Notes: a model not told the origin generated them from the sequence alone. Counted from the first letter of the stretch, positions 1 to 8,826 are shown. The stretch is DNA of 64,000 bases from Streptomyces sp. RKAG290 (GCF_023701695.1 NZ_JAJOZC010000001.1:620001-684000), one strand, 5' to 3'. Numbers and translations: made by a program.

Positions 1-1
1 G

Positions 2-307
2 CTGGAGGACCCGGACGTACGGGAGATGATCCTGCCGGTGGTCAGGGCGGACCTCCGCGCGGTGGAGACACACCGGAGTGCGCCCGGCACCACGGTCGAC
101 GCGCCGGTGCTGTCGCTCACCGGCGCCGACGACCCGTGGACCAGCGTGGCCGAGGCGCGCGGCTGGTCGGCGCACACCACCGGGGACTTCTCGCTGCGGG
201 TGTTCCCCGGCGGCCACTTCTATCTGGCCGAGCACCAGGCCGAGGTGGTGGCCCACCTGAGCGAGGAGCTGGGCTCGCGGCTGAGCCCGCGGTCAGCACG
301 CCTTTAG
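2..307 (+). CDS. Type II thioesterase, C-terminal part (cut by window edge)
   Basis: The frame is open from the window edge, so the start lies to the left. The visible ~100 residues match the end of alpha/beta-hydrolase type II thioesterases, which remove misprimed acyl groups from PKS or NRPS carrier proteins. The strand carrying the acid residue (VLSLTGADDPW) and the final histidine (FPGGHFYLAEH) are both present and correctly spaced. The Ser nucleophile motif would lie outside the window. The FkbH-like enzyme and acyl carrier protein that follow fit a biosynthetic cluster extending leftwards. Confidence 0.8.
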   Translation: MEDPDVREMILPVVRADLRAVETHRSAPGTTVDAPVLSLTGADDPWTSVAEARGWSAHTTGDFSLRVFPGGHFYLAEHQAEVVAHLSEELGSRLSPRSARL

Positions 308-421
308 CTCCACGCAACAGACTGCCCCCACGCCCGCCGGCCGGCCGCACCCGCCCGGCCGGCGCATCGACCCGGCCGCCGACCAGGGCCGTCGGGCCGC
401 GAGCACAGGAAGTGAGGAGAC

Positions 422-2380
422 GTGTCCCCATCGGCCCCCGGCCCCGTCGACGAGCTCGCCGGACTGCACCACGGCGGCGAACTCGCCGCCGCATACCCGC
501 GCGTGCACCGGCTGCTGGCCCACGCGGACGACGCCGCGCTGAACCGCGCGGGACAGCTGCTGGCCCGGCTCGACCCGGACGAGGTTCTGCGCCGTCATCC
601 CACCACCCCGGCGCTCACCGTCGCGGTCACCGGGCACGGCACGCTCAATCCGCTCGTGCCCGCGCTCACCGCTCAACTGGCCAGGCACGGGCTGCTGATG
701 CGGCCGCACCTGACCGACTTCGACGGTTACGTGTTCGCGCTGTCCGACCCGACGAGCCCCCTCTACGCCGCCGATCCCGACCTGGTGCTCTGCGTGCTGG
801 ACCCGGCCGTCGTCTTCGACGAACTGCCGCTGCCGTGGGGACCGGACGACGTGGAGCGGGTCTTCGCGGAGAAGCTCGCCCTACTGCGGGGGCTCGTCGC
901 CCGGTTCGCCGCCACGGCGCGCGGCACACTCGTCCTCAACACCCTGCCGCTGCTGCGCAAATACCAGGCCCAGCTGGTCGATCACCGGTCGCGCAACCGG
1001 CTGGCGGCGGTGTGGCGCGAGGCCAACGCGGCGCTTCTGCGGCTGCCCGAGTCCCACCCCTGCCTCGTGGTGCTGGATCTCGACCCGCTGCTGGCCGAGG
1101 GCATCGCTGCCCAGGAACCCCGCTTCGCGGCCTACACCGGTGCCCAGCTCTCGTCCGACCTGCTCGCCGCGTACGCCAGGGAGGCCGGACATCTCGCCCG
1201 TCATCTCGCCGGCCGTACCCGCAAGGTGCTGGTCCTGGACCTCGACAACACCGTGTGGGGAGGAATCCTCGGCGAGGACGGACCCGATGGCATCGAGGTG
1301 GCCGGCGGTCGCCGGGGGGCGGCGTTCCGCGAGTTCCAGCGGACCGTCAAACAGCTCGCGTCGCAAGGGGTCCTGCTGGCCGCCGTCAGCAAGAACGACC
1401 CGGAGCCGGTCACGAAGGTGCTGCGTGAGCATCCCGAACAGACACTGCGCGAGGACGACTTCGTCCGGGTGACAGCGAACTGGCAGCCCAAGCACGACAA
1501 CCTCACCGCGCTGGCCGCCGAACTCGGCCTGGGCACCGACAGTTTCGTCTTCGCCGACGACAGCGACTTCGAGCGGGGGCTGGTCCGCCACCAGCTGCCC
1601 GAAGTGGCCCTCGTCGACCTCGACGACGAGCCCGCGCTGCACACCGTCCGGCTGCTCCAGGACGGCTGGTTCGACATCACCGAAGCGACGACCGAGGACC
1701 GGGTCCGCGCGACCCGGTACCGGGAGGAGCTGGCCCGAAGCGACTTCCTTCAGGAGTTCACCTCCCTGGACGACTACCTCGACGAACTCGACGTCAAGGT
1801 GCAGGTCCAGCGTGCCGGTGCGGCCGACGTGAACCGGGTATCCCAACTGACGCTGCGCACCAATCAGTTCAATCTCACCACGCAGCGGCTGCAGACCGCC
1901 CAGGTCACGGCGCTGATCGAGGAACCGGGGGCGGAGGTGCTGACGGTCCGTGCCGCCGACAGGTTCGGCGACAACGGGCTGGTCGGCGCGGTGTTCCTGC
2001 GCCGCGAAGACAGCGGCACCGCGGGTCCCGGCGGCGGGGAGGTCCTGGCCATCGACAACTTCGTGCTCAGCTGCCGGGTCTTCTCCCGCGGCATAGAACA
2101 GGCCGTGCTGTCCACCGTCCTTCGGTACGCGGAGTCCGAGGACCTCCCGACAGTACGGGCCGCATACCTCCCCACCGCCAAGAACCATCACGTCCGCGAC
2201 TTCTTCCCGCGCAACGGCTTCACGGCCACCGGCCCGGCCGGCGACGGCGGAGCCGCGTTCCGCTACTCCTTCGCCGACGACGGCAGCGCGCCGCAGGCGC
2301 CCCCGCACATCGGCCTCAGCACCGACCTGGTGCCGCCGTCGCCCGCACCGGGCGCGACATCCGTGAGAGGAAAGCTGTGA
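422..2380 (+). CDS. FkbH-like HAD-superfamily enzyme (glyceryl-ACP/extender-unit type)
   Basis: This 652-residue protein starts at GTG 422 behind an AGGAAGTGAGGAGA ribosome site. FkbH proteins move a phosphoglyceryl unit onto a carrier protein and dephosphorylate it, making glyceryl-ACP for methoxymalonyl-type extenders or tetronate-like products. The HAD motif I is clear (VLVLDLDNTVWGG, about residue 265), as is the later FADDSDFE acidic motif. An N-terminal domain of about 250 residues precedes the HAD core, as in the long FkbH forms. The C-terminal part is acyltransferase-like and holds the SCRVFSRGIE segment, whose Cys is the expected acyl-carrying residue. The next gene overlaps its stop (GTGA) and encodes the probable partner carrier protein. 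FkbG/FkbI/FkbK-type partner genes are not in the window. Confidence 0.85.
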   Translation: MSPSAPGPVDELAGLHHGGELAAAYPRVHRLLAHADDAALNRAGQLLARLDPDEVLRRHPTTPALTVAVTGHGTLNPLVPALTAQLARHGLLMRPHLTDFDGYVFALSDPTSPLYAADPDLVLCVLDPAVVFDELPLPWGPDDVERVFAEKLALLRGLVARFAATARGTLVLNTLPLLRKYQAQLVDHRSRNRLAAVWREANAALLRLPESHPCLVVLDLDPLLAEGIAAQEPRFAAYTGAQLSSDLLAAYAREAGHLARHLAGRTRKVLVLDLDNTVWGGILGEDGPDGIEVAGGRRGAAFREFQRTVKQLASQGVLLAAVSKNDPEPVTKVLREHPEQTLREDDFVRVTANWQPKHDNLTALAAELGLGTDSFVFADDSDFERGLVRHQLPEVALVDLDDEPALHTVRLLQDGWFDITEATTEDRVRATRYREELARSDFLQEFTSLDDYLDELDVKVQVQRAGAADVNRVSQLTLRTNQFNLTTQRLQTAQVTALIEEPGAEVLTVRAADRFGDNGLVGAVFLRREDSGTAGPGGGEVLAIDNFVLSCRVFSRGIEQAVLSTVLRYAESEDLPTVRAAYLPTAKNHHVRDFFPRNGFTATGPAGDGGAAFRYSFADDGSAPQAPPHIGLSTDLVPPSPAPGATSVRGKL

Positions 2381-2640
2381 CCACCATCGACGACCTGCTC
2401 GACCTGCTGCGCGACGAACTGGGCCTGCCGATCGGCCCGGGGGACGCGGCCCTGCGGCTCGAACAGATTCCGGGCTGGGACTCGGTCCATCTGCTCTGGC
2501 TGGTGACCACCCTGGAGCAGCGGACCGGGAACCGCCTCTCCCTGCCGGACTTCCTCGACGCCCCCACCCTGGGCGAGATCCACCGCCTCGCCACGACCGG
2601 CGCCCGACCGGCCGGGGCAGTCACGGAGACCGAACGTTAG
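2377..2640 (+). CDS. Acyl carrier protein
   Basis: This 87-residue free-standing carrier protein overlaps the upstream FkbH-like gene by four bases (GTGA), so the two are probably translationally coupled. The phosphopantetheine attachment site is the Ser in GWDSVHLLWL at about residue 41. The four-helix carrier-protein pattern is otherwise typical in length. Its likely job is to carry the glyceryl-derived unit made by the FkbH-like enzyme for a PKS or NRPS outside the window. The exact acyl cargo cannot be read from the sequence. Confidence 0.88.
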   Translation: MTTIDDLLDLLRDELGLPIGPGDAALRLEQIPGWDSVHLLWLVTTLEQRTGNRLSLPDFLDAPTLGEIHRLATTGARPAGAVTETER

Positions 2641-2673
2641 AACCGTTTTAGCCACGGACGCCAGGCTGGTCCC

Positions 2674-3174
2674 GTGACGTCAACTCGTTTGGTCAAAACC
2701 GATACGGACGCCTTCCGCCGCACACTGGGCCGCTTCACCACCGGGGTGGTCGCGGTCACGGGGCTCACCGAGCTGAACGAGCCGACCGGCCTCGCCGTCA
2801 ACTCGTTCACCTCGGTCTCCCTCCAGCCACCCCTGGTCTCGTTCTGCGCGGCCCGGACCAGTGTCACGTGGCCGCGGCTACGCGGAACGGGTCGGATCTG
2901 CATCAACATCCTGAGCGAGCACCAGCAGGACGTCTCACGACACCTCTCGGCCCGCGGGGGCGACAAGTTCCGCCACCTCTCCTGGTCCCCGTCCCCCTCC
3001 GCCCTGCCGGTGCTCGACGGTGCGCTCGCCTGGCTGGAGTGCTCGCTCACCGCGGAGCACGCAGCGGGCGACCACGACATCGTCGTGGCCCACGTCGACC
3101 ATCTGGCATCCGACCTGACGACCGCCGGACCCCTGGTCTACTACCGCGGCAGCTACAGCGAACTCCGCACGTAA
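2674..3174 (+). CDS. Flavin reductase-like domain protein
   Basis: This 166-residue protein starts at GTG 2674, 33 bases after the carrier-protein stop. It has the FMN-binding split-barrel pattern of the HpaC/ActVB family: FRRTLGRFTTGVVAVTG near the start, then the GLAVNSFTSVSLQPPLVSF strand-loop that holds FMN. Such enzymes reduce FMN or FAD with NAD(P)H for a two-component monooxygenase. No partner oxygenase is visible here. It may serve the cluster to the left or be an independent gene at its edge. It ends just five bases before the convergent LacI-family gene. Confidence 0.82.
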   Translation: MTSTRLVKTDTDAFRRTLGRFTTGVVAVTGLTELNEPTGLAVNSFTSVSLQPPLVSFCAARTSVTWPRLRGTGRICINILSEHQQDVSRHLSARGGDKFRHLSWSPSPSALPVLDGALAWLECSLTAEHAAGDHDIVVAHVDHLASDLTTAGPLVYYRGSYSELRT

Positions 3175-3179
3175 GGAGA

Positions 3180-4172
3180 TCAGGTCGACTCGCGCACGAC
3201 GAGTTCATTCGGCATGATCACCGGCCCGGTGGGGCCGCCGTCGACCAGGCCCAGGAGCAGGTGGACGGCGGCGGTCGCCTGGTCGGCCATCGGGCTGCGC
3301 ACCGAGGAGAGCGCGGGACTGGTGTAGGACGCGGCTTCTATGTCGTCGAAACCGACGACCGCCACGTCTTCGGGGACACGCCGGCCCGCATGATGGAGGG
3401 TGCGCAGGGCTCCGATCGCCATCAGGTCGTTGGCTGCGAACACCGCATCGAGGTCGGGATCGTCCTCCAGGAGCTGCCGCATGGCCTCGGCGCCGGAGGC
3501 TCTGGTGAAGTCGCCCAGTGCCACGATGGAGCGGCGGCCGGTGTCACGCAGCGTCTGACGGTAGCCATCGAGACGCTCACGCGCTTCGTACAGTTCGAGC
3601 GGGCCGGTGATGGTGGCGATCCGGCGCCGGCCGCGCTCCAGGAGATGACGCACGGCCAGCGCCGCTCCGCCGGCGTTGTCCAGCGCCACGTACGGGACGT
3701 CCTGTGCGGAGGTGCGGTTGAAGGACACAACAGGCAGGCCCTGCCGGGCCAGTGCGGCCGGCAGCGGATCCGTCCCGTGCAAGGCGACCAGGAGCACGCC
3801 GTCCACGTGCCCGCCGGCGATGTACTGCACGACTCTGGTCCGGCTCCGGTCCGATTCCGCGAGCATGAGCACGAGTCGTTTACCCGCCGTCTCGAGCTCT
3901 CTGCTGACGGCGCGGACCACGGCGGAGAAGAGGGGGTCGTCGGAGACGACTCCTTGAGGCGGGTCGGATACCACCACGGCGAGGGTGTCTGTGCGGCGGG
4001 TGACGAGATTGCGTGCCGCGCCGTTGGGCACGTAGCCCAGTTCGTTCACGGCGCGCATGACGACGTCTCGGATCTGCGGGGCGACCGTCGTCTCGCCGTT
4101 GATGACCCGGGAGACGCTCGATTTGGACACGCCCGCTCGGGCGGCGACCACGTCGAGAGTGGGGCGTTTCAT
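3180..4172 (-). CDS. LacI-family transcriptional regulator
   Basis: The 330-residue protein starts with the LacI helix-turn-helix (TLDVVAARAGVSKSSVSRVI), followed by a hinge helix region (GYVPNGAARNL) and a periplasmic-binding-like sugar sensor domain. It is divergent from the collapsed carbohydrate-active gene at 4499. An 18-bp perfect palindrome at 4458-4475 lies between them and matches the GGGAGCGCTCCC core used by Streptomyces CebR/BglR-type regulators. A half-site (GCTCCCTG, 4368-4375) is nearer its own start, so autoregulation is plausible. The effector is probably a beta-glucan oligosaccharide, inferred only from the operator type and the GH16 remnant. Confidence 0.9.
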   Translation of the reverse strand: MKRPTLDVVAARAGVSKSSVSRVINGETTVAPQIRDVVMRAVNELGYVPNGAARNLVTRRTDTLAVVVSDPPQGVVSDDPLFSAVVRAVSRELETAGKRLVLMLAESDRSRTRVVQYIAGGHVDGVLLVALHGTDPLPAALARQGLPVVSFNRTSAQDVPYVALDNAGGAALAVRHLLERGRRRIATITGPLELYEARERLDGYRQTLRDTGRRSIVALGDFTRASGAEAMRQLLEDDPDLDAVFAANDLMAIGALRTLHHAGRRVPEDVAVVGFDDIEAASYTSPALSSVRSPMADQATAAVHLLLGLVDGGPTGPVIMPNELVVREST

Positions 4173-4457
4173 ACCTGTCCGTCCCCTGTGCCGCCGCCCG
4201 GGTTCGTGCGCGGGGCGGGTTTTCTCATCGGGGCGACCTCCGGCTCAGCGTCATGGCGATGCGAGCAGCGTATCCGCAGGCCGGAGCGACATGAGCATGA
4301 CCGGAGCCCCGTCTCCTTCAGCGCCACCCCCGTGGCTTTCGGTGCGCCGCTTAGGTCATGAGAGACCGCTCCCTGCATAAGTCGCAGGTGTTACATCGCT
4401 GTTTTTCCAAGGTGAAGGAGCCCTTGACAGCCTTCGTCGGCCCCTCCATCCTCCCTT

Positions 4458-4475
4458 TCAGGGAGCGCTCCCTGA
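4458..4475. promoter_or_regulatory. LacI-type palindromic operator
   Basis: TCAGGGAGCGCTCCCTGA is a perfect 18-bp palindrome, 24 bases before the ATG of the 4499 gene and 286 bases from the divergent LacI-family start. Its GGGAGCGCTCCC core is the known binding-site core of CebR-like regulators of cellulose and glucan utilisation in Streptomyces. Binding by the adjacent regulator is inferred. Confidence 0.75.
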
Positions 4476-4498
4476 CTCCCCCACTTGAGGAGTCGCCC

Positions 4499-4939
4499 AT
4501 GCAAGCGCCCCTGCGTCGCGTCAGCTTATTTGTGGCCCTCGCGGCCGCACTGCTCGCTTTCCTCGCTCTCCCTGCCCCTTCCGCGCAGGCGGCGGAGGTG
4601 CTGCTCTCTCAGGGAAAGCCCGCCACCTCCTCGAGTACCGAGGGAGACTTCAGCGCTCGTAGCGCCGTCGACGGCGATCCGGGGACGCGCTGGTCCAGCG
4701 CCTTCGCCCACCCGCAATGGATTCAGCGGCACGGCGTTCAGGATCGAGGTATCGAGCGACGCGGAGCGGTGTACGGGGCTTCCCGGTTGAGGACGACCCG
4801 GCTGATCCCGGCACTTGCCTCGAGGCCGATCGGTCCCGGCGGGAACCTGGCGGTCGGAGGGGACTGGCCGGGCCCGACGGACGCGGGCACCCCCTTCCCC
4901 GCCAAGCGGCTCGCCGACTACGTCCGGGTCTACCAGTAG
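4499..4939 (+). pseudogene. Collapsed secreted carbohydrate-active gene (CBM32-like start fused to GH16 tail)
   Basis: The reading frame is open (146 residues) but the product is a chimera. A signal peptide ending in AQAAE is followed by the first ~40 residues of an F5/8-type C (CBM32-like) domain (SQGKPATSS, DGDPGTRWSSAF). Then comes ~45 residues of unrecognisable sequence and the last ~30 residues typical of GH16 beta-glucanases (NLAVGGDWPG to DYVRVYQ). The GH16 catalytic domain is absent, so a large internal deletion best explains it. Codon 10 is a rare TTA, which in Streptomyces makes translation depend on the bldA tRNA. The palindromic operator of the neighbouring LacI regulator still sits upstream. 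Confidence 0.75.
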
Positions 4940-4987
4940 CCTCCCGCCCCTCCGGCCGACCGGCATTCGCAAAGCTCCCTGGCCGCT

Positions 4988-5011
4988 CCGCCCGCCCTTC
5001 GGGGCGGGCGG
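4988..5011 (+). terminator. GC-rich terminator hairpin with TTCG loop
   Basis: A perfect 10-bp stem (CCGCCCGCCC with GGGCGGGCGG) closes a TTCG tetraloop, 49 bases after the GH16-like stop and 112 bases before the next gene. There is no T-run, which is normal for Streptomyces. Confidence 0.75.
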
Positions 5012-5122
5012 GGACACCGGACTCACGCCGCCGGTACGCGCAACCGTCCGGCTCCTGCTCTCCCCTCGCTGTGCTCCGGCAAGAAGCCGGCCCTTCACCC
5101 CCTACGCTCGTGAGGAAGTCAC

Positions 5123-6493
5123 ATGCGCAGATATCCCGTCCCTCTGTACACACTGCTGGTGAACGCTCTGGTGGTCGTGCTGGCCGCTGCTCTGGGCCTG
5201 ACCGTCTCGGCCCAGCAGGCGCAGGCCGCGTCGGTCACCGTCCAGGCCGAGTCCAACAGCGCCCAGTCGGGTGTCACGTTGGAGGGGACCGCGGACACCG
5301 GAGGCGGGCAGAACGCCGCGTTCCTCTCCGACGGCGACTGGATGCGGTTCGACAACGTCGACCTCGACGGGGCCGGCCGGCTGACGGTGTCGGCCCGGAT
5401 CGCTTCCGCCGCCGGCACAGGCACGGTGGAGTTACGCACGGCCGACCTGACCGGACCGCTGCTCGCCGTCATACCGGTCTCCCAGACCGGCGGTTGGCAG
5501 AACTGGGCGACCCGGACCACCGAAGTCACCACCCACCCCACCGGTTCACAAACGGTGTTCGCCGTGCTGCGCAGCACGACACCCAACGACTTCGTCAACA
5601 TCAACTGGTTCTCCTTCGTCGGCGCGGGGGATGCCGCAGCAGCTGGATGGGTTCCCATCGACCAGGCCAAGTGGAACGCTCAGCTGGCGGAGTTCCGTGC
5701 GATGACGCCGGCCGCGGTGCCCGCCGGTGTGGTCCGGGTTCCGGAGTTCAACGCAACCTGCACCTACAGTCACTCCAAGCCGGACGACCCCATCGTCCTG
5801 CCGGGCCTCCCCGGCGCGTCCCACATGCACAGCTTCTTCGGCAACAAGAGCACCGACGCGTTCTCCACGACCCAGTCACTGCTGGCCAGCACGCCGACCA
5901 GTTGCACCCCTGCCAACGACCTCTCGGCGTACTGGATCCCCACCCTCTACGAGCACAACACGGCCGTAGAACCCGAGGGCATGATCGTCTACTACGGTTC
6001 CCGGCTCCCCGACCCGTCAGTGACCGTGCCCTTCCCGCAGGGGTTCCGCATGATCGCTGGTAGCGCCAAGACGCAGACGCCCACTCCGGCGGGATCGCCC
6101 GGCCAGTTCTGGTGCGCCGGCGAGGGCGGCGAGATCGGCCGCAGCGCCGACGGCAACTGGCCGCTCTGCGCCCCGAAGGCCCACCTCACCCACCAGCTCG
6201 TCTTCCCCGACTGCTGGGACGGCAAGAATCTCGACAGTCCCGACCACAAGTCCCACGTGGCGTTCACCTACGACGGCAAATGCAGCGGCGCCTACCCCGT
6301 CGCCATCCCCAACCTCTCTTTCGTCACCAGTTACCCGACCAGCGGCAGCGCGGAAGGCTTCCAGCTGGCCTCGGGCATGGCATCGTCCATCCACGGTGAT
6401 TTCTTCAACGCCTGGGACAACGCCGCGCTCGGACACCGCGTGAAGGACTGCATCAACCAGAAGGCCAAGTGCAGCTCCGCCGGCACGTTCTGA
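5123..6493 (+). CDS. Secreted CBM6-DUF1996 protein
   Basis: This is a 456-residue exported protein. A signal peptide (hydrophobic stretch, AQAAS cleavage region near residue 38) is followed by a CBM6-like beta-sandwich (about 39-170; VQAESNS, DGDWMRFDNVDL, INWFSFVG). The rest is a DUF1996 domain (about 190-456), recognisable by FNATCTYSHSKPDDPIV and GASHMHSFFGNKST and by the conserved cysteines and histidines. DUF1996 is widespread in actinobacteria and fungi but has no settled function. The CBM6 domain suggests attachment to a polysaccharide. The DUF305 gene begins inside its 3' end, so the two are probably co-expressed. Confidence 0.88.
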   Translation: MRRYPVPLYTLLVNALVVVLAAALGLTVSAQQAQAASVTVQAESNSAQSGVTLEGTADTGGGQNAAFLSDGDWMRFDNVDLDGAGRLTVSARIASAAGTGTVELRTADLTGPLLAVIPVSQTGGWQNWATRTTEVTTHPTGSQTVFAVLRSTTPNDFVNINWFSFVGAGDAAAAGWVPIDQAKWNAQLAEFRAMTPAAVPAGVVRVPEFNATCTYSHSKPDDPIVLPGLPGASHMHSFFGNKSTDAFSTTQSLLASTPTSCTPANDLSAYWIPTLYEHNTAVEPEGMIVYYGSRLPDPSVTVPFPQGFRMIAGSAKTQTPTPAGSPGQFWCAGEGGEIGRSADGNWPLCAPKAHLTHQLVFPDCWDGKNLDSPDHKSHVAFTYDGKCSGAYPVAIPNLSFVTSYPTSGSAEGFQLASGMASSIHGDFFNAWDNAALGHRVKDCINQKAKCSSAGTF

Positions 6494-7164
6494 CCCTGTG
6501 GTCGGTATGCGCCGTGGCCATGGCGCTGCTGGCTGTCGGCTGCTCCGCGCAGCCGACAGCCGGCTCGTCACCGCGACCGGCCTTCAACGCCACCGACACC
6601 GCTTGGATCCTGTTGATGATCCCCATGGCCGAGCGTGCGCAGCTCCTGACCGATCTGGCTCCTTCCCGCACGGCGGACCCGGGCCTGGCCGAGCTGGCGG
6701 CGAAGACCGGATCGGCACTGCGCGGAGACCTGCGCCGACTGCGCGCGGTGCTGCGTCTCTCAGGCGTCCCCGATACCCACCCCCACGAGGGGCACAACAT
6801 GCCGGGCATGGTAAGCCTCGGCACCCTGGAGAAGGCGGCAGCCACGAACGGCCAGGCGTTCGACCGGATCCTCACCGACGCGCTGCGCGCCGGCTTCACG
6901 CAGTCCCGGTTGCTCTGCGCCGGCGAGCAGACCCAGGGCCAGGCCGACGAGGCGACGGACCTGGCCGCAGCCATCGCGAGGAGCACGGCCGAGCAGACCT
7001 CCCGGCTGGACCAGTTGCGAGCAGCACAGCCTGCACCGTCGGGCGACGAGACCACAGTGGCGCCCGGTCCGGGCCCGAGCGCGGCCAGGACCTCTGTCGC
7101 CTCGCGAACCCGCGGGGTGCAGAGGGCCGGGCCGCCCGCTCCGAAGATCCAGAATCGTGGCTGA
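6469..7164 (+). CDS. DUF305 lipoprotein
   Basis: This 231-residue lipoprotein has a lipobox (LLAVGC, Cys about residue 25). It then has the DUF305 four-helix pattern, including DTAWILLMIPMAERAQLL and a His/Met-rich HPHEGHNMPGM segment, which suggests metal (copper-like) binding. The GTG start at 6469 lies 25 bases inside the upstream DUF1996 gene, implying translational coupling. The C-terminal ~55 residues are Pro/Arg-rich and low complexity. DUF305 proteins are usually periplasmic or surface-associated. The metal role is inferred from the motif alone. Confidence 0.8.
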   Translation: MQLRRHVLTLWSVCAVAMALLAVGCSAQPTAGSSPRPAFNATDTAWILLMIPMAERAQLLTDLAPSRTADPGLAELAAKTGSALRGDLRRLRAVLRLSGVPDTHPHEGHNMPGMVSLGTLEKAAATNGQAFDRILTDALRAGFTQSRLLCAGEQTQGQADEATDLAAAIARSTAEQTSRLDQLRAAQPAPSGDETTVAPGPGPSAARTSVASRTRGVQRAGPPAPKIQNRG

Positions 7165-7260
7165 CGTGGTCCGGGTGGGCCCGGTGTGGATTCGCCTTGT
7201 ATGCGGCCATCCGCGTGCGGCAGTCCGCGTTCGATGCCGGCAACGTGCCCCCCTGCGCTG

Positions 7261-7289
7261 ATCCGGCCTGGGCCGGACGGAGGACCCTA
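7261..7289 (-). repeat. Stop-codon-embedded terminator repeat, copy A
   Basis: This is the first of three related copies (others at 11163-11194 and 14182-14213). Read on the minus strand it starts with the hydantoinase TAG stop, then GGTCC and a 7-bp hairpin (TCCGGCC TG GGCCGGA, 7262-7277). It lies between two convergent genes and probably terminates transcription. Confidence 0.6.
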
Positions 7290-8687
7290 GTTCGTGTACT
7301 GGCAGAGCCCCCGCGGCAGGTAGGCCCCGTGCCCCGCGTGGCCCACGTACGCACGGTTCTCGATCACCGGGACACCGCGGGACAGCACGGTCTCCACCCG
7401 ACCCGTCACGTGCTTGCCCTCGTAGGCCGAGTAGTCGACGTTCATGTGATGCGTCTCGGCGGAGATGACCTGCTCGGCGTGCGGGTCGTAGATGACGATG
7501 TCGGCGTCGGCGCCCGGTGCGATCGTGCCCTTCTTCGGATACAGGCCGAACATCCGGGCCGGCGCGGCGCAGGCGATCTCGATCCAGCGTCGGCGGCTGA
7601 TGTGTCCGTCGACGACGGCCTGGTGCAGCAGGTCCATCCGGTTCTCGACGCCCGGCATGCCGTTCGGGATCTTCGAGAAGTCGCCCCGGCCCATCTCCTT
7701 CTGGCCCTTGAAGCAGAACGGGCAGTGGTCCGTGGAGACGACCTGCAGGTCGTTCGTCCGCAGCCCGCGCCACAACGCCGCCTGGTGCTCCTTCGGGCGC
7801 AGCGGGGTGGAGCAGACGTACTTGGCGCCCTCGAACTCGGGCTCCGCCAGGTTGTCGGTCGACAGGAAGAGGTACTGCGGACAGGTCTCGCCGAATACGG
7901 GATGGCCCTCGTCCCGGGCTCGCGCGAGTTCGGCGACGGCCTCCTGCGCCGATACGTGCACCACGTAGAGCGGGGCCCCCGCGACCTGGCTCAGCTTGAT
8001 CACCCGGTGCGTCGCCTCGGCTTCGAGCAGCGCCTTTCGTACTTCACCGTGGTAGCGCGGGTCCCGCTCACCGCGCTCCAGCGCCTGTTCCACGAGCACG
8101 TCGATGGCGAGCCCGTTCTCGGCGTGCGTCATCACCAGGCCGCCGTTCGAGGCGGCCCGCTGCATGGCGCGGAGGATCTGGCCGTCGTCGGAGAGGAACA
8201 CCCCGGGGTACGCCGTGAAGAGCTTGAACGAGGTGACGCCCGCCGAGACGAGCCGGTCCATCTCCTTGAGCGAGGACGCGTTCACATCGGACATGATCAT
8301 GTGGAACGCGTAGTCGATCGCGCACTTTCCGTCCGACTTCTCGTGCCAGGCGTCGAGGCCTTCGGCGAGCGAGCCGCCCTTGGACTGGATGGCGAAGTCG
8401 ATGATGGTCGTGGTGCCACCCCAGGCCGCGGCCCGGGTGCCGGTCTCGAAGGTGTCGGAGGCGAACGTGCCGCCGAACGGCATCTCCATGTGGGTGTGCC
8501 CGTCGACGCCGCCCGGGATGACGTACTTACCGGTGGCGTCGATGGTCCGTTCGGCGGTCCAGCTCGCCGCGGCGTCGGTGCCGTGCGCGGCAAGCGCGGC
8601 GACACGGCCGTCCTCGACGAGTACGTCGGCGTGGATCTCGTCGGACGCGGTGACGACGAGGCCGCCGTGGATGACGGTGCGGCTCAT
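7287..8687 (-). CDS. hydA: Dihydropyrimidinase/D-hydantoinase
   Basis: This 466-residue cyclic amidohydrolase has metal-binding DGHTHMEMPFGG, the carboxylated-lysine region TSFKLFTAYPG, HVSAQEAV and STDHCPF. It opens dihydrouracil or hydantoin rings. The start is ATG 8687, chosen for the strong GAGGAGGGG ribosome site five bases upstream. With the beta-ureidopropionase-like and aminotransferase genes upstream in the same direction, it forms a reductive pyrimidine degradation route ending in a semialdehyde. The true substrate (dihydropyrimidine or other hydantoin) cannot be fixed from sequence. Confidence 0.92.
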   Translation of the reverse strand: MSRTVIHGGLVVTASDEIHADVLVEDGRVAALAAHGTDAAASWTAERTIDATGKYVIPGGVDGHTHMEMPFGGTFASDTFETGTRAAAWGGTTTIIDFAIQSKGGSLAEGLDAWHEKSDGKCAIDYAFHMIMSDVNASSLKEMDRLVSAGVTSFKLFTAYPGVFLSDDGQILRAMQRAASNGGLVMTHAENGLAIDVLVEQALERGERDPRYHGEVRKALLEAEATHRVIKLSQVAGAPLYVVHVSAQEAVAELARARDEGHPVFGETCPQYLFLSTDNLAEPEFEGAKYVCSTPLRPKEHQAALWRGLRTNDLQVVSTDHCPFCFKGQKEMGRGDFSKIPNGMPGVENRMDLLHQAVVDGHISRRRWIEIACAAPARMFGLYPKKGTIAPGADADIVIYDPHAEQVISAETHHMNVDYSAYEGKHVTGRVETVLSRGVPVIENRAYVGHAGHGAYLPRGLCQYTN

Positions 8688-8826
8688 GTACCCCTCCTCA
8701 CTGTGGCGGAATGGGTCGACGCACGTGGGCAGGGTGCGTGACGAAGAACGTAGAAGTGGGTGACGCGGTGTGGCAACGCGCCGCGCCGGGGCGCGCCGCA
8801 CGGTGGCGCAGCGCCCCGGCACGTGC

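Noticed and set aside
881..2308. Long minus-strand open frame opposite the FkbH-like gene
   Set aside because: It is a high-GC shadow of the plus-strand gene; its translation shows no family motif, while the sense frame is clearly FkbH-like.
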